Part shown: one piece after another, positions 1 to 8,228 of the stretch | Layout: every line of letters begins with the position of its first letter | Numbering within the stretch: the first letter of the stretch is position 1 | Assembly: GCF_016918565.1 (NCBI RefSeq) | Contig: NZ_JAFFQD010000014.1 | Location: forward strand, 47,823 to 111,822 | Source: Desulfogranum marinum | GTDB taxonomy: Bacteria; Desulfobacterota; Desulfobulbia; Desulfobulbales; Desulfobulbaceae | Reading direction: 5' to 3' | Length of the DNA: 64,000 nucleotides | The notes under the pieces: generated by a model | The model's input: the letters and a program-made list of their open reading frames with translations, nothing else | What the model was told of the DNA's origin: nothing | The model's database searches: none | Translations under genes and position numbers: made by a program

Positions 1-504
1 TTCACCAAAGGCATCACTGGTAAAAAGAATCTGGTCTTCCTTCACATAGGTGAACATGGAATCCGGCCAGTGGAGCATGCGGGTTTCCAGAAACTGCAGA
101 GTCTTTTTACCGAGGCTTATTTCCTCGTTAGAGGAAATGATATGATAAGGCCAGTCCTCTTGATGAAAATGCTGGACCAGTGCTTTTTGGCCCATTTTTG
201 AGCATATAATTTTTTCTGGATTGATCGCCTCAACCACTTCAGGAATAGAACCTGAATGATCCATTTCCACATGGTTAACAACCAGGTAGTCAATTTTTTT
301 CGGATCAATAATGGAGCTGATATGGTACATCAGGTCCTTGAAATAAGGCTTTTTTACAGTGTCAATCAGGGTTACTTTTTCATCAATGATCAGGAACGCA
401 TTATAGGTAGTGCCCCGATTGGTAGAATATCCATGAAAATCACGAGTTAACCAGTCAATGGCACCTACCCAATAGATATTTTCAGCGAGTTGCACAGTCT
501 TCAT
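1..504 (-). CDS. fprA: Flavodiiron protein (A-type flavoprotein), N-terminal part
   Basis: Only the first 168 codons are present; the gene runs off the left edge. The visible part is a metallo-beta-lactamase-like domain with the di-iron ligand motif HxExDH at residues 78-83 (VNHVEMDHSG), further likely ligands in the segment around MLHWPDS and the acidic SDAFGE near residue 166. The missing C-terminus should be a flavodoxin-like FMN domain. Family members in anaerobes reduce O2 (or NO) to water using electrons from rubredoxin, and a rubredoxin gene lies about 600 bases upstream. The start ATG is preceded by CTGGAGG. It follows the DsrE-like gene by 30 bases and is probably co-transcribed with it. 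Confidence 0.9.
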   Translation of the reverse strand, partial: MKTVQLAENIYWVGAIDWLTRDFHGYSTNRGTTYNAFLIIDEKVTLIDTVKKPYFKDLMYHISSIIDPKKIDYLVVNHVEMDHSGSIPEVVEAINPEKIICSKMGQKALVQHFHQEDWPYHIISSNEEISLGKKTLQFLETRMLHWPDSMFTYVKEDQILFTSDAFGE

Positions 505-534
505 ATCAGTAATCCTCCAGGGATATAAAAAGCT

Positions 535-882
535 TTAAAAAGTTATAACGTTATAGCCCTGTGAAATATAATCGGCCATTGACGGGTGGCCTGACATTTC
601 ACCTATTAAGGCTATGTTTTCTGCTTCAAGAGCTTGCACAGCGCCAAGCTTGAGGGAGCATGCTTTGCAAGCACCAATAATTAAATTACGATCTTTTACT
701 TTTGTGTAGAGCTGGTTGAGGAAATGGTCGGATTTAGCCATTTCATTAACTAAAGTAACAGATTCTCCTTCCAAAACTATTTTGCCACCCATATTTTTTC
801 CGTCCATATCCAGACTGTTAAGTAACACATGGATGAAACATAATGGGTCACCCCGGAAAGCAAAGAATACAGTATTTTTCAT
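535..882 (-). CDS. DsrE/DsrF-like family protein
   Basis: A 115-residue soluble protein with the alpha/beta DsrE-like fold pattern: a hydrophobic first strand (MKNTVFFAF), a central IVLEGESVTLV strand, and a GACKACSLKLGA segment holding two cysteines where DsrE relatives carry redox or sulfur-binding cysteines. The family includes sulfur-relay subunits and many uncharacterised small proteins. Its position between the rubredoxin and flavodiiron genes suggests a role in redox or sulfur handling under oxygen stress, which is inference. The start ATG has a strong AAAGGAGAGG site. A terminator separates it from the upstream rubredoxin operon, so it likely has its own promoter in 890-1050. Confidence 0.75.
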   Translation of the reverse strand: MKNTVFFAFRGDPLCFIHVLLNSLDMDGKNMGGKIVLEGESVTLVNEMAKSDHFLNQLYTKVKDRNLIIGACKACSLKLGAVQALEAENIALIGEMSGHPSMADYISQGYNVITF

Positions 883-1059
883 GGGTGCCTCTCCTTTTAA
901 TGGTAAATTTTATCCATTATTGGAAGTTGAATTATATGTAGATGCCTCTATGAAAGGAAATCAAGGGCTTTGATCTGAGCGGACAACATCTAATAGATCA
1001 GAAGATCGGCTACATCCTGGGAAATGGTGTGTAATGCATTAACTCAACTTACAATAACG

Positions 1060-1099
1060 AAAAGACCCCCGGCAGCGTTAGCCGGTCGGAGGTCTTTTT
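1060..1099 (-). terminator. Intrinsic terminator after rubredoxin
   Basis: An inverted repeat pairs AAAGACC with GGTCTTT around an inner GGC/GCC stem. On the minus strand the hairpin ends in a T-rich run after GGGGGTCTTTT. A matching run of T on the plus strand makes it potentially bidirectional, although no plus-strand gene lies immediately to the left. Confidence 0.7.
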
Positions 1100-1101
1100 T
1101 A

Positions 1102-1260
1102 TCATGCCTCTTCGAACTGGTCTTTACCCGCACCACATACAGGACAGGTCCAGTCATCTGGAATATCTTCAAAAGCGGTTCCGGCTGCAACACCGTTATC
1201 AGGATCGCCAACTGCAGGATCATATTCGTAATCACATACAACACATACGTATTTTTTCAT
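1102..1260 (-). CDS. rub: Rubredoxin
   Basis: A 52-residue rubredoxin. The two CxxC knuckles that bind a single iron are visible as [12 protein letters not shown] and [13 protein letters not shown], with the family's typical DPDNGV and FEDIPDDW segments between them. It is a one-electron carrier that feeds desulfoferrodoxin and flavodiiron proteins. I chose the start MKKYVC because an AAGGTG site precedes it and because it gives the standard family length; a longer reading frame starting at 1314 would overlap the desulfoferrodoxin gene. It sits 34 bases behind the desulfoferrodoxin gene, so the two form an operon. Confidence 0.95.
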   Translation of the reverse strand: MKKYVCVVCDYEYDPAVGDPDNGVAAGTAFEDIPDDWTCPVCGAGKDQFEEA

Positions 1261-1294
1261 TGTTTTACACCTTTTAATATTATCGGGAAGTACT

Positions 1295-1669
1295 TTAGGC
1301 TTTCCACAGGCCATGGAGATTACAAAATTCTCTGGCTGTTACCTCTGCTGCATCTACACAAAAGAATGCTTCCGGTGCATCGCCCGGATTCAAATTCTGG
1401 CGGTAAACCTTTCCGTCAGCAATTAGTTCTATAAATTCAATGTAATGTTTTTCTTCCATAGGGTGAGGTGCGGAACCCACAGCTACTTTGTAACCGTCAG
1501 CAACTTTTTCAATAACCGGGACATGTTTTTCCTGGGCTGCATCTACGCTGTTTTCCGCCAATAGATCCATACCTTGTCCGCAGCAAACTAACTCTCCTGC
1601 ACCGACATGGAGTACTTCAACAATGTTACCGCACAAAGCGCATTTGTATACTTCGTTTTTCTTGGTCAC
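1295..1669 (-). CDS. dfx: Desulfoferrodoxin (two-iron superoxide reductase)
   Basis: A 124-residue protein that reduces superoxide to peroxide without making O2. The N-terminal rubredoxin-like Center I is shown by C10, C13 and the adjacent pair C29-C30. The catalytic Center II is complete: H49 (EKHVP), H69 and H75 (HPMEEKH), C116 and H119 (CNLHG), with the nearby catalytic Glu47 and Lys48. The start is GTG at 1669, with an AAGGAGG site seven bases upstream. Electrons should come from the rubredoxin encoded just downstream. Upstream, on the minus strand, a TTGACA box lies at 1877-1882. Confidence 0.96.
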   Translation of the reverse strand: MTKKNEVYKCALCGNIVEVLHVGAGELVCCGQGMDLLAENSVDAAQEKHVPVIEKVADGYKVAVGSAPHPMEEKHYIEFIELIADGKVYRQNLNPGDAPEAFFCVDAAEVTAREFCNLHGLWKA

Positions 1670-1945
1670 GAGTTACCCTCCTTAGAAGACTCTAAATGTT
1701 CATTTGATTCCTCCCAACAGGAGAAACCACAAAATGATACTAAACTATCTTTTTCATTGCATCAAAGAGTATTTTTTATCCTCTTTAAAGGACGCACATC
1801 TTTGTGCATAATTTAAAATTGACAGTGATATAGTAACGCCCCGGCAATCAATATTAATGCGAATGAGTGTAGCTACTGTCAATATGTTTTATTTTTCCTG
1901 CAGACTACAAAAGAGTAGGTGTGAATAGGGTACCAGAATAAATGC

Positions 1946-2170
1946 TCAGTTAAGAGCGTCTTTTCCTTCCGGTGTTATTTCGTATTTACACCGCACAGGA
2001 CTGGCCACATAGCCCTTTTTTTTCAGGGCGGTTACCTGACAACTGATCTGCTTCGGCTCAAGACTGGTTGCGCCGGCGATATCTTTGCTGCCACATGGTT
2101 CCGTACTGTTTGCTAAAGCCTCAAGTACTTCCCTTTGTTTGTCACTGAGGACCGTTGGGTTACACGCCAT
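1946..2170 (-). CDS. Possible internally initiated winged-helix protein
   Basis: In frame within the PerR-like gene, an ATG at 2170 is preceded by AAGGAG with eight bases of spacing, one of the best ribosome binding sites of the region. It would give a 74-residue protein made only of the extra HTH-like domain (residues from MACNP to the shared stop). The N-terminal part has the shape of a complete small winged-helix protein. Whether this is a relic of two fused genes or a live second start cannot be told from sequence alone. Confidence 0.4.
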   Translation of the reverse strand: MACNPTVLSDKQREVLEALANSTEPCGSKDIAGATSLEPKQISCQVTALKKKGYVASPVRCKYEITPEGKDALN

Positions 2171-2581
2171 CTTTTTAACTCCTTGCTTTTTTTCTATATT
2201 TTTGCATTTTGGGCACAACCCGTAAAACTCTATTCTGCACCCTGATATCTCATACCCTTTCCGTTGCGTAGACTGCACAGGCTGCAAATTTTTTTTCTCC
2301 AACTCTATATTGTCAACCCTATGACATTGCACGCAATAAATATGGTTGTGCTCTGTCAATTCCCAGTCAAAACGTTTTTGCCGTCCACTTATTTCCAGTT
2401 TACGTATCATTCCGGCTGCAGAGAGTATTTCCAGGTTTCGGTAAACAGTTGCCAGACTGATGCGAGGCAATTTTTTTTTCACCTTTTCATAGAGCTCGTC
2501 TGCTGTGGGGTGCGATGTGTTTTTTTTTAATTCAGCAAGAATAATTTCTCGCTGATGGGTCATACGCAGTTTTTGTTCCAT
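1946..2581 (-). CDS. PerR/Fur-family regulator with extra C-terminal winged-helix domain
   Basis: The first ~140 residues are a Fur-family repressor: a winged helix (TADELYEKV, ISLATVYRNLEIL), a histidine-rich metal site (EHNHIYCVQC) and a CPKC second half of the structural zinc site. It likely represses the peroxide or superoxide defence genes next to it. Beyond the normal end of the family the frame continues into a second HTH-like domain of ~74 residues (LSDKQREVLEALAN, QISCQVTALKKKGYV). I prefer the ATG at 2581, since the in-frame ATG at 2617 lacks a ribosome binding site and lies against a Fur-type operator. An internal AAGGAG precedes a methionine at 2170, so the tail may also be made separately. 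Confidence 0.85.
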   Translation of the reverse strand: MEQKLRMTHQREIILAELKKNTSHPTADELYEKVKKKLPRISLATVYRNLEILSAAGMIRKLEISGRQKRFDWELTEHNHIYCVQCHRVDNIELEKKNLQPVQSTQRKGYEISGCRIEFYGLCPKCKNIEKKQGVKKMACNPTVLSDKQREVLEALANSTEPCGSKDIAGATSLEPKQISCQVTALKKKGYVASPVRCKYEITPEGKDALN

Positions 2582-2624
2582 AGGTGAGAATAACTCCCAA
2601 TTAATATTTGAGAGCATTTGTACA

Positions 2625-2639
2625 TGGTAATCATTATCA
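2625..2639 (-). promoter_or_regulatory. Fur/PerR-type operator
   Basis: On the minus strand the 15 bases read TGATAATGATTACCA, a 7-1-7 inverted repeat that differs from the ideal Fur-family palindrome at a single position. It lies about 45 bases before the preferred start of the PerR/Fur-like gene, so it suggests autoregulation. Confidence 0.7.
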
Positions 2640-2937
2640 GGTCAATAAAAAAATGGATGTCGAAGCTATCGACATAAGGCAAGCATGATTTTTTGAAAAA
2701 TACACAAACTGAACCCAAAAAGTTGGTTCGAAAAGCCTATCTTCAATAAAAATCAGGCACTACCTACATTGACGCATGTTATTGTTTTGTCTCCGGCGCC
2801 TATCGTGTATCAGCGACTTTAATTACCTTTGAAGGCAAGAAAAGTATCATCGTCAACAGTGGAAAAATTGAGGTCGCTTAAAGCGGTGACAAGAAAATTT
2901 ACTATAAAAGGTTGGTACTCGGAGGGGAAAAGGAAAG
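2640..2937. other. Intergenic region, no gene recognised
   Basis: About 300 AT-rich bases between the regulator and the pal terminator. I see no reading frame with a plausible start and ribosome binding site on either strand. The right part may hold 3' untranslated sequence of pal; the left part the promoter of the regulator. Confidence 0.5.
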
Positions 2938-2971
2938 AAGGCCGGCAGATGATTGTAACTCCGCCGGCCTT
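2938..2971 (-). terminator. Terminator after pal
   Basis: A perfect nine-base inverted repeat, AAGGCCGGC paired with GCCGGCCTT, around a 16-base loop. On the minus strand it is followed by a T-rich but imperfect run (CTTTCCTTTT). It ends 22 bases after the stop of the Pal-like gene. Confidence 0.7.
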
Positions 2972-2993
2972 AAAAAAGAAACTATTTTATGGG

Positions 2994-3614
2994 TTACTCG
3001 ATGATAAAATCATCACGTCGGTTCTGGATATAGTCAGATTCAGTTTGACCAGTGAACAGGGGGCGTTCTTCACCATAGCTTACCGTTCTAATTCGATACT
3101 CTTCAATCCCAAGTTCGATAAGATAATTTTTTGCAACCTGTGCCCGCCGTTCACCGAGAGCAAGATTGTATTCATTGGTGCCTCTTTCATCGCTGTTACC
3201 TTCAATGACCACATTACTTGCCGGATTACTCTTCAGGTAACCGGCATTATGTTCCATCCTCGAAATTTGATCATCACGGATGATTGATTGGTCAAAATTA
3301 AAATAGATAGGCTGCATCTGGATGGAAGAACGGCCGTAGGTCAGTTTATATTCCTCACTGTTTTGGTCGTTGTTGATAGAAAAACTACCTATGGTTTCTC
3401 CGTTGCGACCAGCAGAATCAAGAGACTCTTCACTGGGACCTATTTCCTCGGTAATGGTTCCCTGAGTTGTTGAGTAATCAATGGATTTACCTTCCGGCAT
3501 GTTGGTTTGGGGTTGAGAAGAGTAAGGGTTGATGTTTTTATCGCTGCACCCACCTGCAAAGAGCAGGAGCCCTGTTACTGCGCAGGTTATGACCAACCGT
3601 GTCGAAGCATTCAT
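2994..3614 (-). CDS. pal: Peptidoglycan-associated lipoprotein (OmpA/Pal family)
   Basis: A 206-residue lipoprotein. The signal peptide ends in the lipobox LFAGGC with the lipidated cysteine at residue 23. A low-complexity linker leads to a C-terminal OmpA-like peptidoglycan-binding domain (IYFNFDQSII, VVIEGNSDERGTNEYN, LGERRAQVAKNYLIELG, YGEERP), where D and R of the SDERG and ERRA motifs contact peptidoglycan. It should anchor the outer membrane to the wall as part of Tol-Pal. No tol genes lie beside it here. The start ATG has an AAGAGGAAA site. The final residues differ from the usual NRRVE ending (NRRDDFIIE). Confidence 0.88.
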   Translation of the reverse strand: MNASTRLVITCAVTGLLLFAGGCSDKNINPYSSQPQTNMPEGKSIDYSTTQGTITEEIGPSEESLDSAGRNGETIGSFSINNDQNSEEYKLTYGRSSIQMQPIYFNFDQSIIRDDQISRMEHNAGYLKSNPASNVVIEGNSDERGTNEYNLALGERRAQVAKNYLIELGIEEYRIRTVSYGEERPLFTGQTESDYIQNRRDDFIIE

Positions 3615-3852
3615 ATGATTTCCTCTTTATTGTAGGCAGTTATCAAGAAAGTAACACTAAATGTATACCGGTTTCTCATCCTTGACGTCAAGAGAAACCT
3701 CTTATTTGCCGGAGAGCTGTTTCTAGACGATTGTTTGCAGCGATGTTTTTATAGATAGAGGTTTTTTTCTGTAACCTTTTTATTTGCCTGCTGCTCACTT
3801 GAATGGTACATGAAAAGAGATTTTAACCACTATTTAGCCAAAGGAGATAACG

Positions 3853-4587
3853 ATGTTGAAAAGATTACTGTTTACCCTTGTCTGCCTTGCAGTACTGTGT
3901 AACTCTGCCTGGGCTCAGAAAACCATTGTGTTTGCAACCGATGCTACCTGGCCTCCAATGGAATTTGTTAATGATAAAAAAGAAGTTGTCGGATATGCCA
4001 TTGATTTTATCACAGCAGCAGCTAAAGAGGCTGGATTTACCCCTGTTTTCAAAAATACCGCATGGGATGGAATTTTTGCAGGCCTTGCTGCAAATAAATA
4101 TGATGCAGTTGTATCGTCGGTTACCATTACTGACGATCGAAAAAAGGCCATGGATTTTACAGAGCCTTATTTTAGTGTTCGCCAGGCATTGATCGTTAAT
4201 AAAAATTCAGATGCTCAAAGTCTTGCCGACTTAAAAGGAAAGAAAGCAGGCGCTCAGATTGGGACGACCGGTTATTTTGCGATTAAGGCTGTTGAAGGGG
4301 TTGAAGCCAAATCCTATGATGAGATCGGTCTGGCAATGGAAGACCTGAATGTTGGCCGTATTGCGGCGGTTGTCTGTGATGATCCTGTCGCTGCAAATTA
4401 TGCGCTTGTACAGTATAAGGACAATTTAAAAATTGCCGCTGTAATGCAAACAGGTGATGTTGAAAATTATGGAGTAGCTGTTAAAAAGGGTAGCAAGGAA
4501 CTTATTGACCTGCTGAACAAAGGTATCAGCGCTGTTAAGGCAAAGGGGCTTGACCTTGAATTGAAGAAAAAGTGGATTGGTCAGTAA
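3853..4587 (+). CDS. Polar amino-acid ABC transporter, substrate-binding protein
   Basis: A 244-residue periplasmic binding protein of family 3. A signal peptide of about 21 residues ends at AWA. The type 2 periplasmic fold is shown by ATDATWPPMEFV, GYAIDFITAAAKEAGF, the ligand-site motif ITDDRKKAMDFTEPYF and the hinge region AQIGTTGYFA. It captures a polar amino acid (exact substrate not predictable) and delivers it to the permease and ATPase encoded next. The start ATG has an ideal AAAGGAG site. A terminator directly after this gene probably lets it be made in excess over the membrane parts. Confidence 0.92.
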   Translation: MLKRLLFTLVCLAVLCNSAWAQKTIVFATDATWPPMEFVNDKKEVVGYAIDFITAAAKEAGFTPVFKNTAWDGIFAGLAANKYDAVVSSVTITDDRKKAMDFTEPYFSVRQALIVNKNSDAQSLADLKGKKAGAQIGTTGYFAIKAVEGVEAKSYDEIGLAMEDLNVGRIAAVVCDDPVAANYALVQYKDNLKIAAVMQTGDVENYGVAVKKGSKELIDLLNKGISAVKAKGLDLELKKKWIGQ

Positions 4588-4604
4588 TTTCGGGTTAAAT
4601 GTGT

Positions 4605-4631
4605 AGCCGGGCTTTTTAGCCCGGCTTTTTT
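4605..4631 (+). terminator. Intercistronic terminator/attenuator after binding protein
   Basis: AGCCGGGCT pairs perfectly with AGCCCGGCT around a four-T loop and is followed by eight T. It lies inside the transporter operon, between the binding protein and the permease, a common way of raising binding protein expression relative to the membrane subunits. Confidence 0.85.
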
Positions 4632-4741
4632 TTATCTTGATGGCATCATTCAAACTTTAAGGTGTAGAACAACGCTGGTGAGACTGAGCCGTCTTTTCGA
4701 TGATGGGATGTAAATGTAACCATCGAACTTGTGTGAAAAAT

Positions 4742-5530
4742 ATGTCTGATCAGGAAACAACTAAGATAGAAATAGGCGACGGGGCAGCGATTCCCAGCCC
4801 GGAAGACAGGGGCCTTGTTTCGGCATGGTGGATTGCCCTTCTAGGTACAGTGTCGTTGTTGATTATTCTGCCGCTGGTAAAACCGGATCCCTATTTGAGA
4901 ATTCTCAAATTTGTTCCAGATGGTATTTTAGTCACTTTTAAGGTGACGGTTTTTTCAATTTTACTGGCCATTGTAATCGGATTGTTAACCGGCTTGGGAA
5001 GGATTTCAAAAAACCGTTTGATTAATATGGCCGCCTCACTCTACGTAGAGGTGGTACGCGGCATTCCTCTTTTAGTACAGCTTTTTTATATCTATTTTGC
5101 CCTGGGACGTATAGTCAGGGTTCCCGATATTGTTGCCGCGATCGTGGCCATGGCTTTCTGTTATGGTGCCTATATGGGCGAAGTTTTTCGTGCCGGAATT
5201 AAGTCCATAGATTTTGGTCAAACTGAGGCATCGCTCTCCCTTGGGTTTAATCAGCGGCAGACTATGGCCTATGTTATCCTTCCTCAGGCATGGAGAACCA
5301 TATTACCCCCTGTCGGTAACGAGTTTATAGCTCTTTTAAAAGACACATCCCTGGTTTCCATCCTTGCTGTTTCAGATATCTTACGACGTGGTCGAGAATT
5401 TGCCGCAGAAAGTTTCAATTATTTCGAAACATATACAATGATAGCCCTTATTTATCTGTTGATCACCCTGGTTCTTTCCAAACTTATCAGTATCATGGAG
5501 CATCGATTAAGCCATTATGAACGCCGTTGA
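4742..5530 (+). CDS. Polar amino-acid ABC transporter, permease (HisM/GlnP type)
   Basis: A 262-residue inner-membrane protein. One hydrophobic segment ([14 protein letters not shown]) precedes the HisM/GlnQ-type permease core: [34 protein letters not shown] and the cytoplasmic EAA loop ([25 protein letters not shown] shortened here to its G and P ends) that docks on the ATPase. A longer frame begins at 4700, but its first 14 residues are cysteine-rich and unlike the family, so I chose the methionine at 4742; neither has a clear ribosome binding site. Its end overlaps the ATPase gene by 14 bases. Confidence 0.88.
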   Translation: MSDQETTKIEIGDGAAIPSPEDRGLVSAWWIALLGTVSLLIILPLVKPDPYLRILKFVPDGILVTFKVTVFSILLAIVIGLLTGLGRISKNRLINMAASLYVEVVRGIPLLVQLFYIYFALGRIVRVPDIVAAIVAMAFCYGAYMGEVFRAGIKSIDFGQTEASLSLGFNQRQTMAYVILPQAWRTILPPVGNEFIALLKDTSLVSILAVSDILRRGREFAAESFNYFETYTMIALIYLLITLVLSKLISIMEHRLSHYERR

Positions 5531-6257
5531 CCCCATTATTAAAATTGAACATGTCAATAAGTACTTTGGTACCTTCAAGGCACTTGACGATGTTAGTTTG
5601 AATGTTAACACCGGTGAAAAGGTTGTAGTTCTCGGCCCTTCAGGATCGGGAAAGTCGACCTTGCTTCGTTCGATCAACCGCCTTGAGACCATCAACTCCG
5701 GAACAATTTCCATAAACGGCCGAGATATCAACAGTCCAACAGAAGATATAAACCGGGTCAGGATGGAATTGGGAATGGTTTTTCAGAGTTTCAATTTGTT
5801 TCGTCACAAAACCGTTCTTGAAAACTTGACCCTTGCACCGATAAAGCTCAAAAAAATGCCCAAAAAAGAGGCTGAAAAATTGGGTATGAGCCTTTTGGAA
5901 AAGGTTGATATTCCAGAACGGGCAAACCATTACCCTATCCAGCTTTCGGGTGGGCAGCAGCAAAGGGTGGCAATTGCCCGCGCCTTGGCCATGGAACCTA
6001 AGATCATGCTTTTTGATGAGCCAACGTCAGCGCTTGATCCGGAAATGATAAACGAGGTGTTGGATGTTATGATTGCCCTGGCCCGTGAAGGGATGACCAT
6101 GGTCGTGGTGACGCATGAAATGGGGTTTGCACGCGAGGTGGCTGATCATGTTGTGTTTATGGACCAGGGGGCTGTAGTCGAAAAGTCCACCCCAGAGGTG
6201 TTTTTCAACCAGCCTCAACATCAGCGCAGCAAAATGTTTCTTGAGCAGATCTTGTAG
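5517..6257 (+). CDS. glnQ: Polar amino-acid ABC transporter, ATP-binding protein (GlnQ type)
   Basis: A 246-residue ABC ATPase. Walker A is GPSGSGKST, the Q-loop follows at VFQSFNLF, the signature is LSGGQQQR, Walker B is [12 protein letters not shown], and the switch histidine is in VVTHEMGF. It powers the permease encoded upstream, with which it overlaps by 14 bases, so translation is probably coupled. Together with the binding protein this is a complete importer. The gene symbol reflects family similarity, not proven glutamine specificity. Confidence 0.93.
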   Translation: MNAVDPIIKIEHVNKYFGTFKALDDVSLNVNTGEKVVVLGPSGSGKSTLLRSINRLETINSGTISINGRDINSPTEDINRVRMELGMVFQSFNLFRHKTVLENLTLAPIKLKKMPKKEAEKLGMSLLEKVDIPERANHYPIQLSGGQQQRVAIARALAMEPKIMLFDEPTSALDPEMINEVLDVMIALAREGMTMVVVTHEMGFAREVADHVVFMDQGAVVEKSTPEVFFNQPQHQRSKMFLEQIL

Positions 6258-6269
6258 GGAGCCTCGAAA

Positions 6270-6734
6270 ATGGTCGGTGATGTTAAGCAGGGGAGTATCG
6301 CTACGGAAAACATGGTGGCCATTACCCCTTCCCTTGCTATTCCTTTGCGCGAACTGGAGTTTCGTTTTTCACGTTCCGGCGGGCCGGGGGGACAGAACGT
6401 CAATAAGGTCAACAGTAAGGTGACTCTCTTTTTTAATATTTCACAGTCTCAGTCGCTCTCCAGCAGTCAGAAGTCCCTTTTGTCTTTCCGACTGGCATCG
6501 CGCATTTCTCAACAAGGCGTTTTGCAGCTTGCTGCCAGTGAACACCGGACCCAGAAGGCCAACAAGGACGCGGTGATCCTACGGTTTGCCGGTCTTCTCA
6601 GACAGGCGTTGGTTGTTCAGAAACCGCGCAAAAAAACAAAACCCAGCCGTGGTTCCAAGGAGCGCCGCATTACATCCAAAAAAAAACGGGCGGTTGTCAA
6701 ACAACAACGGCGGAAGGTTAACAGCTCCTCCTAG
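6270..6734 (+). CDS. arfB: ArfB-like peptidyl-tRNA hydrolase (ribosome rescue)
   Basis: A 154-residue release-factor-like protein. The catalytic GGQ is at residues 40-42 within SRSGGPGGQNVNKV, followed by TKVTL-like and HRTQKANKD segments of the RF-1 domain. The last 30 residues are a basic, lysine- and arginine-rich tail, which in ArfB enters the empty mRNA channel of stalled ribosomes. It lacks the codon-recognition domains of true release factors. The start ATG at 6270 has AGGGAG eight bases ahead. It follows the ABC ATPase by 12 bases and may be co-transcribed. Confidence 0.88.
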   Translation: MVGDVKQGSIATENMVAITPSLAIPLRELEFRFSRSGGPGGQNVNKVNSKVTLFFNISQSQSLSSSQKSLLSFRLASRISQQGVLQLAASEHRTQKANKDAVILRFAGLLRQALVVQKPRKKTKPSRGSKERRITSKKKRAVVKQQRRKVNSSS

Positions 6735-6827
6735 CTTTTTTTAACGCTGTAGACATAAAAAAAGGGTAGTCGTAAAGCTTTTTTGCCCTCTCCAATCTTT
6801 CCTCTTTTAGCACGATGGAGTGACTCT

Positions 6828-7172
6828 ATGCATCGTCTCAATGAATCAGACCTGCAGCATTATCAACAGGTTGCACCTGGTGTTTTTTTGCGAACCCTAC
6901 AAGCAGGAAAAAATACGCATATGGTGGCTTTTCGTTTGTTAGCCGGCAAAAAAATTCCCTCCCATTCCCATCCTCATGAACAATGCGGTTATCTCGTCAG
7001 TGGCAGGGTAGCGATGGAGCGTGCTGATCGGGAGCTTGAAAATTTTGGCCCTGGCGATAGTTGGGTCATACCCGGTGATGTAGCACACGGGGTTGAGGTG
7101 ATGGAAGATGCCCTGGTCATTGAAGTCTTCTCGCCGGTCAGAGAGGATTACCTTGCACTCGACGACCAATAA
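6828..7172 (+). CDS. Cupin-domain protein
   Basis: A 114-residue single-domain cupin. The first metal motif is HSHPHEQCGYLVSG, with two histidines and a glutamate, and the second is GDVAHGVEVMED with a histidine; this predicts a small metal-binding beta-barrel. Function is not predictable beyond that. I chose the ATG at 6828 because GGAG lies seven bases upstream; a TTG at 6783 would add 15 residues not typical of the family. It stands alone between arfB and the convergent bioD. Confidence 0.8.
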   Translation: MHRLNESDLQHYQQVAPGVFLRTLQAGKNTHMVAFRLLAGKKIPSHSHPHEQCGYLVSGRVAMERADRELENFGPGDSWVIPGDVAHGVEVMEDALVIEVFSPVREDYLALDDQ

Positions 7173-7216
7173 AACCGTCTTTTCCTACTCCCTCCCTTTT
7201 TGGTTTTAAAACCACT

Positions 7217-7909
7217 TCAAACCAAGGTTGCCAGCAGGGGAGTCCAGTTTATAGACTGGGTTTCCCCTGTGTCCGGCATGATTATCACTGGAGAATCCAT
7301 ACCGTATTCCTTAAGCGCTCTACGACACTCATTTAAGCTGTCCTGCACGATTGCGGGGGTACTTGGGTTGTGGAGGTTGTATACAAGGCCCAAGAGCTGA
7401 ATTTGACGGTTTTTTATGGCTTCTAGGCTTAATCGTGTATGATTGATCGACCCCAGCTTGGAAGAAGTGACAAGAACCAGGGGGTATTTTTTTTCCTTCA
7501 GGTAGTCCAAAAGGAGCAACTCACTACTCAGGGGTACCAATAAACCACCTGCGCCTTCAACCAAAAGCCACTCGTATTCATTTTGTAGAACTTGGGTTGC
7601 CTGATCGAGTACTTCGGCTTCAATGGTTTTTTTTGCCTGCTTGGCTGCCAGCTTTGGAGAAGCCGGTAGCGGAAAGAGATAGGGGCAGGTTATTCCTTGT
7701 TCATCATGTTTGGTTAAAGGAATACCCATGAGTTTTCGGTGAAGCAGAATGTCATCGGACTGATTGGTACACCCTGTCTGCACTAGTTTGAGAGTGGTCA
7801 CCTTTTTTTTCCGGAGGTGCAGGTGCCTTGCAATAAGGCCTGTAACCACCGACTTTCCAACATCCGTATCTATGCCGACTATGGCAAGTGTTTTTGCGTG
7901 TCCATCCAT
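7217..7909 (-). CDS. bioD: Dethiobiotin synthetase
   Basis: A 230-residue enzyme that closes the ureido ring of biotin from 7,8-diaminononanoate, CO2 and ATP. The P-loop is GIDTDVGKS at residues 12-20, the substrate lysine and threonine lie in TLKLVQTG, and the second active-site motif is VEGAGGLLVPL. Length is normal for the family. The P-loop has D where many relatives have T (GTDTEVGKT), a small change. An upstream GGAG precedes the ATG by nine bases. bioC lies 319 bases upstream on the same strand; the other biotin genes are not in the window. Confidence 0.92.
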   Translation of the reverse strand: MDGHAKTLAIVGIDTDVGKSVVTGLIARHLHLRKKKVTTLKLVQTGCTNQSDDILLHRKLMGIPLTKHDEQGITCPYLFPLPASPKLAAKQAKKTIEAEVLDQATQVLQNEYEWLLVEGAGGLLVPLSSELLLLDYLKEKKYPLVLVTSSKLGSINHTRLSLEAIKNRQIQLLGLVYNLHNPSTPAIVQDSLNECRRALKEYGMDSPVIIMPDTGETQSINWTPLLATLV

Positions 7910-8228
7910 AATTCTATCTCCACAATACGCTGCGCCGGAGGCGTTTAGAGAAAATTTAAAAAAATACTGTTATTTCTGCACCTAAAGGGTCGCACTCCAT
8001 GAACCAACAACCTAGATTCAGTATGCTCAAATAAGTTAGGGCACCGGTCCGCAGCTCAGGCGAGCATCAAAAATCCTTGAAATTGGGGGGAGATGCTTGC
8101 TTTAAGGGCAGGAAAGGGTGAGCAGGCTTTACAACCGAGGAAGCGTCCTGAAGAGGTAGATAAAAAGAAAATTGTAGGTCTCCTGGATGCTTCTTATCGT
8201 GTTTTTTAGCTGCAGGGCAATCCGGTAC
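7910..8228. other. Spacer between bioC and bioD
   Basis: About 320 bases separating two genes of the same pathway and strand. I see no gene with support. A 38-codon plus-strand frame at 8093-8209 has a purine-rich GGGGGGAG touching its ATG, too close for good initiation. The spacer may hold a bioD promoter. Confidence 0.4.

Noticed and set aside
8093..8209. 38-codon plus-strand frame between bioC and bioD
   Set aside because: Its purine-rich site touches the ATG, and nothing in the product resembles a known family.
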